A stretch of DNA of 42,985 bases from Heterotrichella gracilis (taxonomy: Eukaryota > Sar > Xanthophyceae > Tribonematales > Xanthonemataceae): positions 1 to 42,985 of the forward strand of contig JAULBX010026841.1 of NCBI GenBank assembly GCA_032358255.1. Direction: 5' to 3'. The notes beneath the pieces are model-generated. The model was given only the letters and a program-made list of their open reading frames with translations. It was not told the DNA's origin and searched no databases. A program made the position numbers and the translations under genes. This document shows positions 34,143-42,500 of the stretch, piece by piece (the first letter of the stretch is position 1; every line of letters begins with the position of its first letter).

Positions 34143-34424
34143 ATGGCAGTAGAAATTGTAACAAAAGACGATCTCCATTCATTCAGACAAGAGCTGATCA
34201 AAGAGATCAAATTATTAGTCAATCCAAATCTTCAAATGAAGAAATGGTTAAAGTCTCCGGAGGTGAGAGAAATGTTAAACATCTCTCCAGGCACCCTTCA
34301 AAATTTAAGAATAAATGGTACGCTTCGTTTCACGCGGGTAGGAAGTATCATTTATTATGATTTGGAGGACATTCAAAAAGTATTGGAGAAAAACAAAGTC
34401 GATAATTCATTGGGGGGGCTATGA
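34143..34424 (+). CDS. Excisionase-like helix-turn-helix protein
   Basis: The 93-residue protein has a MerR/Xis-like winged HTH (about residues 37-85): WLKSPEVREMLNISPGTLQN, then RINGTLRFTRVGSIIYYDLED. Such small proteins steer excision in Bacteroidota conjugative transposons, or regulate. It overlaps the next gene by 4 bp (ATGA), so the two are translationally coupled. Confidence 0.8.
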   Translation: MAVEIVTKDDLHSFRQELIKEIKLLVNPNLQMKKWLKSPEVREMLNISPGTLQNLRINGTLRFTRVGSIIYYDLEDIQKVLEKNKVDNSLGGL

Positions 34425-35389
34425 ATTACATCAAACACCTCGCAGGCTTTTTTGAAAAGATCAGTCAAGATGACCGGCTCAATCCCACGCATGTGAGTTT
34501 ATATGTCTCATTATTTCAGTTCTGGAATGCCAGCCGCTTTCATAACCCCATAAGCATATCGCGCAATGAAGCTATGAAAGTCTCTAAAATTTGTTCCAAG
34601 GCAACTTACCATAAGTGCATAAGAGAGCTGAACGATTTTGGTTACCTCAGTTATCAACCTTCATACAATCCCTTTAAAGGAAGTTTGGTTTACTTATTCA
34701 ATTTTCAGTCAGGTGTTAATAACAATGAACACCTGACTAAATCTGAAACAAGCACTGAACTAGCATTGAACAGCAGTCGTACTAAAAACAGAACAAGCTC
34801 TGAACAAGCTCTGAACAAGCAGCGAACTAGTACTGAACAAGCTCTGGTATCATATATAAACAATACAAACAGTATAAACAATACAAACAGTATAAACAAG
34901 AGAGAGGCAAAAAAAACAAATTCAAAAAAAACACTCTCGCAAAAAAAAATAGATGTTGATGAAAAATTTGAAAAAACCGAACAAGAAAAAAAAGTTGAGG
35001 GCTTGCCCGAAATCCCGAGCTGCCACACTGAGCTTGTCGAAGGGACAGCCTCGGGAAAAAAAGAAAAAAGTTCCGGGCAAAAAGAAAAACCAAATCCCCC
35101 CTCTCCCTTGGAGAGGGGAAGGAGTGAGGCGCGATTCCAACGGCCGCTTCTGCTCGAAGTCCAAAATTACTTCCAACAAAACAGTTGGCCGGCACTTGAA
35201 GCTGAAAAGTTTTACAATCACTATCAAAGCAACGGTTGGCTAGTCGCCGGGAAAACTCCCATGGCCGACTGGCAAGCCTCTGCTGAGAAGTGGATGCTAA
35301 ACGCAGAAAAATTTACAAACAAAAAACAATCCGCAGGACTGCGTTCACTGAGCGCAGCCGAAGGGAAAAACTACAGTGAACCCCTCTAG
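34421..35389 (+). CDS. Replication-initiator-like element protein with repeat insertions
   Basis: The 322-residue protein begins with a winged-helix-like domain (about 1-100, RLNPTHVSLYVSLFQFWNAS...SKATYHKCIRELNDFGYLSY), typical of DNA-binding proteins before a DnaC-like ATPase in Bacteroidota elements. The middle (about 105-230) is low complexity: SEQAL-type repeats, a tandem NNTNSI, Lys-rich runs and two in-frame inserts that resemble intergenic hairpin repeats (35014-35055 and 35096-35130). The last 70 residues (FYNHYQSNGWLVAGKTPMAD) are conserved again. It may be a loader or initiator; I do not assign a firm role. A third repeat, 35343-35364, falls within the last codons. Confidence 0.65.
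   Translation: MNYIKHLAGFFEKISQDDRLNPTHVSLYVSLFQFWNASRFHNPISISRNEAMKVSKICSKATYHKCIRELNDFGYLSYQPSYNPFKGSLVYLFNFQSGVNNNEHLTKSETSTELALNSSRTKNRTSSEQALNKQRTSTEQALVSYINNTNSINNTNSINKREAKKTNSKKTLSQKKIDVDEKFEKTEQEKKVEGLPEIPSCHTELVEGTASGKKEKSSGQKEKPNPPSPLERGRSEARFQRPLLLEVQNYFQQNSWPALEAEKFYNHYQSNGWLVAGKTPMADWQASAEKWMLNAEKFTNKKQSAGLRSLSAAEGKNYSEPL
34858..34893 (+). repeat. 18-bp tandem repeat (two copies) in the initiator-like gene
   Basis: AAACAATACAAACAGTAT occurs twice in a row and encodes an Asn/Thr/Ser/Ile tandem. Because 18 is a multiple of three, copy-number change would keep the frame. Confidence 0.75.
35014..35130. repeat. Hairpin dispersed-repeat-like inserts inside coding sequence
   Basis: CCCGAG (35014-35019) pairs with CTCGGG (35050-35055) around ACTGAGCTTGTCGAAG. 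A second hairpin CCCCTCTCC (35098-35106) pairs with GGAGAGGGG (35110-35118). Both look like short intergenic repeats common in Bacteroidota but here lie in frame within a gene. Confidence 0.6.
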
Positions 35390-35392
35390 TTT

Positions 35393-35438
35393 CCCCCTCT
35401 TCGAGGGGGTGCCCACAGGGCGGGGGAGCCTAACCACT
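35393..35438. repeat. Hairpin repeat between initiator-like gene and ATPase gene
   Basis: CCCCCTC (35393-35399) pairs with GAGGGGG (35403-35409), followed by a GC-rich GCCCACAGGGCGGGGGAGCC segment. Its base composition is unlike the surrounding AT-rich DNA. Confidence 0.6.
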
Positions 35439-36044
35439 ATGATCAACTACACCCACGCCATCCAATGGCTCGAAAAACGAGGTTCTGAAATGTTCACTCC
35501 GGATTTTAAAATTTTAGAAAGCGAAACAGAAATCGTCAAAAAATTACTTTGCTATTTTTTGAAGGATACCTCAGCGGCAAATTATTATGCTTTAAACTTA
35601 AATAAAGGCATTCTGTTGAGTGGACCGATAGGTTGTGGTAAAACTACCCTCATGAATCTTTTGCGCTTCTATGAACAGCCTTTAAATCGTTTTTATATAA
35701 AATCATGCCGTGACATCAGTTTTGAATTTATTCAAAACGGGTATGAGGTGGTTCATAAATACAGTAAATTATCGTTTAATGGTTTAGAACCAAGAGTTTA
35801 CTGTTTCGATGATCTGGGTACTGAAAATAATTTGAAATATTTCGGCAACGAATGCAATGTGATGGCAGAAATTTTACTTAGTCGTTACGATCTCTTTGCC
35901 TCAAAAAAAATGATAACACACCTTACTACAAACCTTTCTGCAAGTGAAATCGAATCATTTTATGGCAATCGAGTGCGTTCACGCATGCGCGAACAATTTA
36001 ATTTGATTGCTTTTGATAGCAAAGCACCTGATAAACGGAAATGA
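35439..36044 (+). CDS. DnaC/IstB-like P-loop ATPase of the element
   Basis: The start is set at the ATG at 35439 (201 residues); the longer frame from 35376 would translate the GC-rich hairpin repeat. The protein has Walker A GPIGCGKT (residues 62-69), Walker B-like VYCFDDLG and a sensor segment THLTTNLSASEIESFYGNRVRSRM. The order resembles DnaC-type helicase loaders and AAA+ proteins, here probably for element replication with the preceding gene. It ends 25 bp before the candidate right attachment repeat. The target helicase is unknown. Confidence 0.78.
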   Translation: MINYTHAIQWLEKRGSEMFTPDFKILESETEIVKKLLCYFLKDTSAANYYALNLNKGILLSGPIGCGKTTLMNLLRFYEQPLNRFYIKSCRDISFEFIQNGYEVVHKYSKLSFNGLEPRVYCFDDLGTENNLKYFGNECNVMAEILLSRYDLFASKKMITHLTTNLSASEIESFYGNRVRSRMREQFNLIAFDSKAPDKRK

Positions 36045-36069
36045 AAAATTTAGAACTTAAATAAATCGA

Positions 36070-36089
36070 TTAAATTGGTCATCCGAATT
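36070..36089 (+). repeat. Candidate right attachment-site repeat
   Basis: TTAAATTGGTCATCCGAATT matches 24657-24676 at 18 of 20 positions. It falls 25 bp after the ATPase gene, where the coding content of the element ends. Confidence 0.35.
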
Positions 36090-36115
36090 GAAGGTGTATC
36101 ACATTTTTGAAATGT

Positions 36116-36208
36116 ATGAAGTTACGTAACAAACAAGTTTTAACAGAGTTTGGTTTTACAGAATTAAATGATTTTGGAAATTCAGATATGACAATGATTC
36201 CAGATTGA
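36116..36208 (+). CDS. Short ORF, possibly a gene remnant
   Basis: A 30-codon frame (MKLRNKQVLTEFGFTELN, then DFGNSDM) has a protein-like look but no clear ribosome signal and no recognised family. It lies past the element end and may be the decayed end of a longer gene. Confidence 0.25.
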   Translation: MKLRNKQVLTEFGFTELNDFGNSDMTMIPD

Positions 36209-36468
36209 TTGTGATATGCTTGTTTGTCGGTCTTTATTTGTTGGAAAATGTTTCAATTAAAAGTAACTGACATTGACTAAATGCAGGATGATGGAAGTAT
36301 AAAGTACCTTGTTTATGTTTTTAGATGTCCAATGAACGAGTTGAAAGAGTTGAATACTCATTAATGTTATGAAGCCATGTATATTCTCTGATAGGTTGAG
36401 CGGCAGTGTATGATGTTTAAATGTCTGAAAGAAAAAATGAAGCAAATGATCGACTGCGAATCCTGTTA
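36209..36468. other. Gene-poor stretch beyond the element
   Basis: Nothing convincing is coded here. A 62-codon minus-strand frame (36445-36257) has no start context or domain. The DNA may be decayed sequence left by an insertion or deletion next to the ArsC remnant. Confidence 0.4.
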
Positions 36469-36558
36469 TTAAAACTCAAACTTTTTTTCTTTCAGTTTTA
36501 ATGAATCGATGATGCGTGCACAGGTACTGCAATTGGCGAGGTGATATACTTTTTTCAT
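36469..36558 (-). pseudogene. Truncated ArsC/Spx-family gene
   Basis: Minus strand from the ATG at 36558: MKKVYHLANCSTCARIIDSL, then KLKEKKFEF and TAA at 36469. The CxxC-type N-terminus (CSTC) and the KKVYHL start are those of Bacteroidota arsenate-reductase-like thioredoxin-fold proteins, normally about 115 residues. Only 29 codons remain, and no later part of the family is visible to the left, so the gene was cut off rather than merely frameshifted. Confidence 0.6.
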
Positions 36559-36644
36559 GTTTTTTTAAATAATGTGTAGTTCTAACAAGTGGAAAACAAA
36601 TTTGTTTAAGTTGATCGTTTTAGAAAATGAATTAGTTAATAAAT

Positions 36645-36893
36645 CTAAGGTTCAACAACAGTATCATTTTTATAATACAAGGTATCAGTGAATTCACGAC
36701 CAGAACTCGTGATTTTATAGCTGTACCAGATCCCCTGCTTGAGGCTATTCATGTCCGTAATATTTGCGGTATCTTTTCCAAAGAGTTCAAAAGAACCGCC
36801 AACACTTGTTTTGTTTTCACTCTTATCTGAATTCAGGTTTTCACATGAAAACAGAATAAATAAAATGCAAACGCTAAATAATAAATTTTTCAT
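36645..36893 (-). CDS. Small lipoprotein, unknown
   Basis: The 82-residue product has a lipoprotein signal with lipobox LFSC (Cys17) followed by ENLNSDKSENKTSVGG. The mature part is about 66 residues with TLYYKNDTVVEP at the end. It has no recognised domain. It is divergent from the two-component operon. Confidence 0.62.
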   Translation of the reverse strand: MKNLLFSVCILFILFSCENLNSDKSENKTSVGGSFELFGKDTANITDMNSLKQGIWYSYKITSSGREFTDTLYYKNDTVVEP

Positions 36894-37001
36894 GGTATTA
36901 GTTTTAGGTTGAATAAAACACTCTTAGATAAATTTTTATGAATGATTTTAAAATTAGGACATATTAAATAACATATCAAACTAAGAATTAAAACACAAAT
37001 T

Positions 37002-37023
37002 AACCAAGTAGTACTACCTGGTT
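37002..37023. promoter_or_regulatory. Palindromic operator, copy 1
   Basis: The core CAAGTAGTACTACCTG (37005-37020) has one mismatch to perfect symmetry; the flanks AAC/GTT extend it to 22 bp with one mismatched pair. A further half-site GCCTACCTGATT lies at 37032-37043. It has no loop, so it looks like a dimer-binding site. It lies 225 bp upstream of the two-component operon, and copy 2 precedes the giant gene. Confidence 0.6.
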
Positions 37024-37106
37024 TTATTAAAACTGCCTACCTGATTTTCATTTTTAATGAAAAACTCTGTAAATACTAGCTTTAACAAGAACATGCCGGT
37101 TCTTAT

Positions 37107-37137
37107 TTTGTCTGCGTATTAATAAATAATATCTTAG
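37107..37137 (+). promoter_or_regulatory. Promoter of the two-component operon
   Basis: TTTG (37107-37110), 19 nt, then TATCTTAG (37130-37137, one mismatch to TAnnTTTG). The leader to 37227 would be about 83 nt. Operator copy 1 lies about 95 bp upstream. Confidence 0.55.
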
Positions 37138-37226
37138 CGACACTTGCTTTGAAAAAATACTCAGTACAAATGAATAAATTAGAAAACAGAAGATATAAAG
37201 ACAAATCATACGGCGACTAAAAAGAA

Positions 37227-37862
37227 ATGAGTTTAAAGGAAATATATTTAGTATGTGCCAAGATCTCTACACTGAGTGCACTTATCCCAATGGCACTAAG
37301 TATATGGAAGTACAAGGCTTTTAATACTCAAATGAAAATAGTTTTGTGCTATGTGACCTTAAGTTTTTTAACCGACCTCATTAGTTTTGCCTTGTATCTG
37401 AATCACATGCAAACAACGCTTGTACATATGATCTATTCGATGTTGCAAGGGGTACTTATCATCTATATGTATGCCTTGCAATTAAAACTAAAAAATTTCA
37501 CACATTATTTACTGCAAGCGCTGTTGATCATTCTTTTTTTACTGCCCTTCCTATTTCCTTCATTTCCTACAAGCATTGCCGGATCTGTTCAAGCGGCTAT
37601 TATTTGCACTTTAGGATTTGTATTTTTTTACAGGGTTTTTATTGAACTAAAAATCAGTGTATTAAGCGATCACACTTTTTTTTGGATCAACACTGCCTTT
37701 TTGTTTTATTTTAGTTCCACCTTTATGCTTGAACTTTTTGATAACTTCATTCGAACGAGTGGTGGGGTGATTGGTATGTATATTTATTTTGTTTTTATTG
37801 CGAGTAACATCATTCATTATTTATTAATTTCAATTGGCTTATGGAAGATCCAAAAAATATAG
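37227..37862 (+). CDS. Seven-helix-like membrane protein, probable sensor partner
   Basis: The 211-residue protein is nearly all hydrophobic, with about 6-7 transmembrane helices (roughly residues 10-28, 36-56, 64-84, 92-111, 117-137, 149-168 and 180-205). No family motif is recognised. It overlaps the histidine kinase gene by 22 bp, so the two are coupled and probably work together, the membrane protein as a signal-sensing part. Confidence 0.7.
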   Translation: MSLKEIYLVCAKISTLSALIPMALSIWKYKAFNTQMKIVLCYVTLSFLTDLISFALYLNHMQTTLVHMIYSMLQGVLIIYMYALQLKLKNFTHYLLQALLIILFLLPFLFPSFPTSIAGSVQAAIICTLGFVFFYRVFIELKISVLSDHTFFWINTAFLFYFSSTFMLELFDNFIRTSGGVIGMYIYFVFIASNIIHYLLISIGLWKIQKI

Positions 37863-38653
37863 CCATATTAATTATAGTAGGCTGCTTTGCTTTTTGCTCC
37901 TTGGTGGCTGTATTTGTTATATTTATTGTCCGTTACCAAAAACGCATTTATGAAAACGAAAATAAATTAGAATCCTTAAAACTGCAACAACAACTGGCTG
38001 TATTTAATGCTTCTGCTGCTGCTGAGGAAAAAGAAAAGGAACGCATTGCCCGAAATCTTCACGATGAAATTAATCCCCTTTTAACGGTGCTTAAACAAAA
38101 TATTCAAAAGCACCGTTTGTATATAATGAAGAACAAATTCGACATTGAAAGCTTTAACAATGATTTTGAACTGATTGATAAAGCTATGGAAGGTATTCGC
38201 CATTGTTCAGACGATCTGGTGCCAAGTTTTTTGGTAAATTATGGTTTAATTACCTCCTTAAAAGATTACATCAGAAGTTTGAATGATGCCGAACTTGTTT
38301 CTGCTTCTTTTTTGAATGACAGCAATTACACCAGCGATGTGCCTTTTTCAAAACATCAACAATTAAACATTTACCGGGCTTGTCTAGAAATACTTAACAA
38401 TACCATTAAACATGCTGCCTGTAAATCTTTGTCTTTGCATATCAGAAGACATGAAAACACCTTTCTGGTGGAGTTTAAGCATGATGGAAAAGGTCTGGAC
38501 AATGCTGATCTAGAAAAATTTGCTTCTAATATAGAAGGCACTGGTTTAAAATCTCTAAAAGCGAGAACATTGTTATTAGGTGCAACTATAAATTTTGAAA
38601 AAGCTAGCCAATCCTCTACTGTTGTTCTTAAAATTCCATTTAAAAATGAATAG
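37841..38653 (+). CDS. Sensor histidine kinase (HisKA_3/HATPase_c)
   Basis: The 270-residue kinase has one N-terminal transmembrane helix (about 8-30), a coiled-coil-like linker and the H-box ERIARNLHDEINPL with phospho-acceptor His74. The N-box EILNNTIKHAA and G-box GKGLDNADLEKF plus GTGLKSLKAR make the ATPase domain. This is the NarX/DesK branch that works with LuxR-type regulators. No sensor domain is present besides the helix, which fits a partner sensor in the previous gene. Confidence 0.93.
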   Translation: MEDPKNIAILIIVGCFAFCSLVAVFVIFIVRYQKRIYENENKLESLKLQQQLAVFNASAAAEEKEKERIARNLHDEINPLLTVLKQNIQKHRLYIMKNKFDIESFNNDFELIDKAMEGIRHCSDDLVPSFLVNYGLITSLKDYIRSLNDAELVSASFLNDSNYTSDVPFSKHQQLNIYRACLEILNNTIKHAACKSLSLHIRRHENTFLVEFKHDGKGLDNADLEKFASNIEGTGLKSLKARTLLLGATINFEKASQSSTVVLKIPFKNE

Positions 38654-39308
38654 ACCGATTCAAATAGGTATAGCCGAAGATCATCTGCTCACCAGGCAGG
38701 GTTATATTGCCTTATTAAAAGAGTTTGAAGGAATGCATGTGCTCTTTGATGTCGCAAATGGCCGTGAATTATTAGATGCTTTAAAAAAGGAGCTACCGGA
38801 TATTATTTTATTAGACATTGAAATGCCCTTACAGAATGGAAAAGAAGCCTTTGAAAAAATAAAATTAAAATATCCTGCACTCAAAGTCATTATTTTAAGC
38901 TCTTATTTTAATGATTCCTATATAATTGATTTTATTAAAAAAGGAGCGAATGCTTTTCTAAGTAAAAATAGCACGATAGAAAAAGTGGTGGAAGCTTTGC
39001 AAAGCGTACACGAACAGGGTTATTATTACGATAGCGGTGTAGCACTTATCTTAGCAAAAACTATTTCCGGAAATTCTCTGCCTCCCGGTGAAGATATTTT
39101 AGTAACGACAGATCTCACCGGCAGAGAAATTGAGATCATCCGGCTTATTTGTTTAAACAAATCAAACAAAGAGATCGCCGACTATTTAAACATCAGTATC
39201 CGGACAGTGGAAGGTCACCGTTTGAATCTCATGAAAAAAACAAATTGTAAAACGGCCCTTGATCTTACACGGTTTGCGTTACAAAATAATTTGGTCTTAA
39301 TTTCTTAG
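38646..39308 (+). CDS. LuxR/NarL-family response regulator
   Basis: The 220-residue protein has a receiver domain (residues 5-122) with Glu11/Asp12, phospho-acceptor Asp57 in PDIILLDIEMP and Lys107 in LSKNS. A LuxR-type HTH follows (about 155-212): DLTGREIEIIRLICLNKSNK, then EIADYLNISIRTVEGHR. The start is set at 38646 because the longer frame begins in the kinase gene; the two genes overlap by 8 bp. Palindromes upstream of this operon and of the giant gene are its likely targets. Confidence 0.93.
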   Translation: MNRPIQIGIAEDHLLTRQGYIALLKEFEGMHVLFDVANGRELLDALKKELPDIILLDIEMPLQNGKEAFEKIKLKYPALKVIILSSYFNDSYIIDFIKKGANAFLSKNSTIEKVVEALQSVHEQGYYYDSGVALILAKTISGNSLPPGEDILVTTDLTGREIEIIRLICLNKSNKEIADYLNISIRTVEGHRLNLMKKTNCKTALDLTRFALQNNLVLIS

Positions 39309-39320
39309 TTTAAAATAAAA

Positions 39321-39340
39321 ACCAGGTAGTACTACCTGTA
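39321..39340. promoter_or_regulatory. Palindromic operator, copy 2
   Basis: The core CAGGTAGTACTACCTG (39323-39338) is a perfect 16-bp palindrome. It differs from copy 1 by a single base (CAAG versus CAGG). It lies just after the response regulator stop and about 200 bp before the giant surface-protein gene. It has no loop and no T-run, so it is not a terminator. Confidence 0.65.
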
Positions 39341-39479
39341 TACTCTTGTTTCTAATTACCAACTCTTTAAACGATACGATTGCCTTAATTATAAGCCCAT
39401 AGCCGCATTCAGCGCTAATAAGAATGCTGTTGTAGAAGATTTACACTAAATAAACATATAGAGTTTAATATTTTAACAC

Positions 39480-39510
39480 TTGTAAAACGTGCCCATTTTA
39501 TGTACCTTTA
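39480..39510 (+). promoter_or_regulatory. Probable promoter of the giant surface protein
   Basis: TTG (39480-39482), 20 nt, then TACCTTTA (39503-39510, one mismatch to TAnnTTTG). Transcription would start near 39517, about 20 nt before the CTG at 39537. Confidence 0.5.
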
Positions 39511-39536
39511 GTAGTTAAGCTATTGATTCTAACCTA

Positions 39537-42500
39537 CTGAAAAACTATTTCAAATATTTTTCCATTGTCTTATTTTTTATAAGTCAAATTTCATTTTCCC
39601 AAAACGAAGCAAACTACTGGTATTTCGGAAGCAATGCAGGTCTTGATTTTAATGCAAATCCTCCAACAGTATTAACTAACACAACAATTAATACCTTAGG
39701 CAGCAGTGCAAGCGTTTCAGACGCTACAGGCAATCTTTTGTTTTATACAGATGGGGCTACAGTATGGAATCAGAGCCATGCGGTGATGGCTAATGGAACA
39801 GGTCTTGCAAGCATTATAACAAGTAGCGCCACTATTGTTAATCAAAGTTGTGTAATTATTAAGCAACCCGGTAGTTCAAATATTTATTACATTTTTAGCC
39901 TTGGGGTCTCCTATTCAATCGTTGATATGAGTTTAGCAGCAGGTATGGGCTCCGTTACAGTTAAGAATGTAGTTTATAACTTTACCAATACTTATAATCA
40001 GAGTCCTGTTACTGCTATAAAACATTGTAATGGCACTGAATATTGGATTCTTAGTACCGATGGTTATCATTATCCAAACTTAAGTCAATTCAACGCTTAT
40101 TTACTTAGCACTTCAGGGCTTAGCACAAGCCCGATAATATCAAATGTAGGAACCACAATTGACTTGAATGGTAGCATTAAGGCATCTCCTAATGGAAAAA
40201 AAATTGCAATTGCCAGTACAAATCTGTCCGGTGCCTCTAGTACTATTTCACAATTTGCCATATATGATTTTGATAATAATACAGGTGCAGTTTCCAATCC
40301 CCTTACCTTGTTAAACTGCCAGAATTTAACATCATATTTTGGTTCATGGAACTATAGTGTTCCTAAATTTGTGGAATTCTCCCCTGATGGCAGTAAATTA
40401 TATGGCATTGTTTTTCCATATTTTTATGGCACCGGGATTAACCCTATTTTCCAATGGGATCTTTGTGCCAGCTCTAATGCGGCTATCATCGCCTCTCAGA
40501 CTTCAATTGCTATTCAATCAGGGACTAATAACCTTATTGTCCAGGACAGTTATTCTTCAATGCAACTTGCGCCTAATGGTAAAATATACATTTCACGGAT
40601 AAACACTCCAACATTGGCAGTTATCAATAATCCTAATAATGCAGGTACTGCCTGTAATTTTACAAATTCAGGGCTTGTTTTATCATCGGGTACTTGTGGT
40701 TATAGTTTACCTAATTTTGCTAACAATTATTTTTTGCAATTGCCTCAAACAGTTCCTTTTACTTACACTGCAAATAATATCTTTGGTTGTCAAACAGTGT
40801 CTTATACTGCCCCACCTTCGGTGCAGGTATTTACAAATGCAGCCTGCTCTGGTACGGGTTTCTCTTTAACCTCGCTTTCCTGGAATTTTGGAGATCCTTC
40901 TTCCGGTGGCGCAAATACATCCACTAATATTAATCCTTCACATGTTTATTCTTCTTTTGGCACTTATACAACGCAACTTATTTTAAATTATAATTGCAAT
41001 GGATTGAGTGATACACTAGAGCAAGTAATAAATATTAATCAATTATGTGTTTCAATCAATAGTCAATCTATAACCTGTGCAAGCTTAGGTTCTGCAACCG
41101 TAATTCCTTTAAGCGGTTCTGGGCCTTTTACCTATACCTGGTTACCAACATTACAGACTGGATCTGTGGCTATTGGTTTAAGTCCTGGAGTTTATACTGT
41201 TGTAGTGCATGACGCCGGTAGTAATGTTACTTCAATGACCACAACGGCATTCACTTCTTTAATTCCACTTACAGGCAACATTGTAAACAGTGACAGTGTT
41301 TCATGTTTTGGAGCTTCCACAGGCACAGGCGCAGTGACTAATATTGCAGGTGGTTCTTCCTTACAGCACTTTTCATGGTTCAATGGGAGCACAACATTTT
41401 CCAATGCCACTACTAATTCACTCAGCGCAGGTTTGTGGTCTGTTACAGTAACAGATGCTTTAACCGCTTGTTCTTTTTCGAATGTAATTTTTATAACACA
41501 GCCACCAGCTTTTAATCTAAGTCTTTCTTCAAATACACCCACCAATTGCGCAGGAGCAAACATTATTTTAACGGGCACTAATTCCGGAGGAACTCCTTTT
41601 TCAAGTGGCCCGCCGTATACCTATACCTGGAGCGCAGGACCAGCCATTGATACACAAACCGTCACGCAATCAACTAGCGGCACTTTTGTTTATACTTTGA
41701 ACAGTGCGGATGCTAACAATTGTTTAAGCAGCAACACTATTGCTGTAGATTTTATAGCTAATCCGCTTTTGTCTGTGAGTAATGTGTCCATCTGTCCTTT
41801 AGCCATAGGCACTTTAACAGTGAGTGGCGCCACCAATTATACCTGGTCTTCTCCAAGTACAACGGCACTAAGCACGGGAAATAGTTTTACAGACGCTCCA
41901 CTTTCTACACAACAATACACGATTGTGGGTGAGGCTTTAGGATGTAGTTCTCAAACTATGGCAAGCATTGCTTTGTATAATTTACCAAATCCCATTTCAA
42001 ACAATAACAGTCCGCGTTGTAATGGAGATCTGTTAAGTCTGAGTGGTTTTGGCGGGGTATCGTATGTTTGGTCCGGACCAAATTCTTTTACTTCTGCTTT
42101 GCAAACTAATTCAATCAATCCGGTTTCATTGGCCAATGCCGGCGTTTATAATCTCACTGTTACTGCTGCAACAGGCTGTACTGCTTCTATTTCTAAAACA
42201 GTAGTGGTAAATCCTACGCCAACACTCAGCGCTATGGGTAGTACTGTTTGTACCACGCAGACTTTAAATTTATCAGCAAGCTCTTTTACTGGTTCCACTT
42301 ATCTGTGGAGTGGTCCGCCAAATTTTACTTCATCACTTCAAAACCCTTTTATTATTAATCCTCTTACAACAAATACCGGCACTTACACTGTAAAAGTGAC
42401 TTCTGCGTTAGGTTGCACTAATATCGCCATTGCTACTGCTAGTGTGGCTCTTCCACCGTCTTTAACCGCACAACTTAGTAGCAATACACTTTGCTCTCAG

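Noticed and set aside
24701..36089. Complete conjugative transposon
   Set aside because: No relaxase, coupling protein, VirB4-like ATPase or tra genes can be seen in the region.
36257..36445. 62-codon minus-strand ORF
   Set aside because: No recognisable domain, poor start context, and it lies in decayed sequence next to a truncated gene.
39321..39340. Terminator of the two-component operon
   Set aside because: The palindrome has no loop and is not followed by a T-run; a near-identical copy lies upstream of the operon, so an operator is the better reading.
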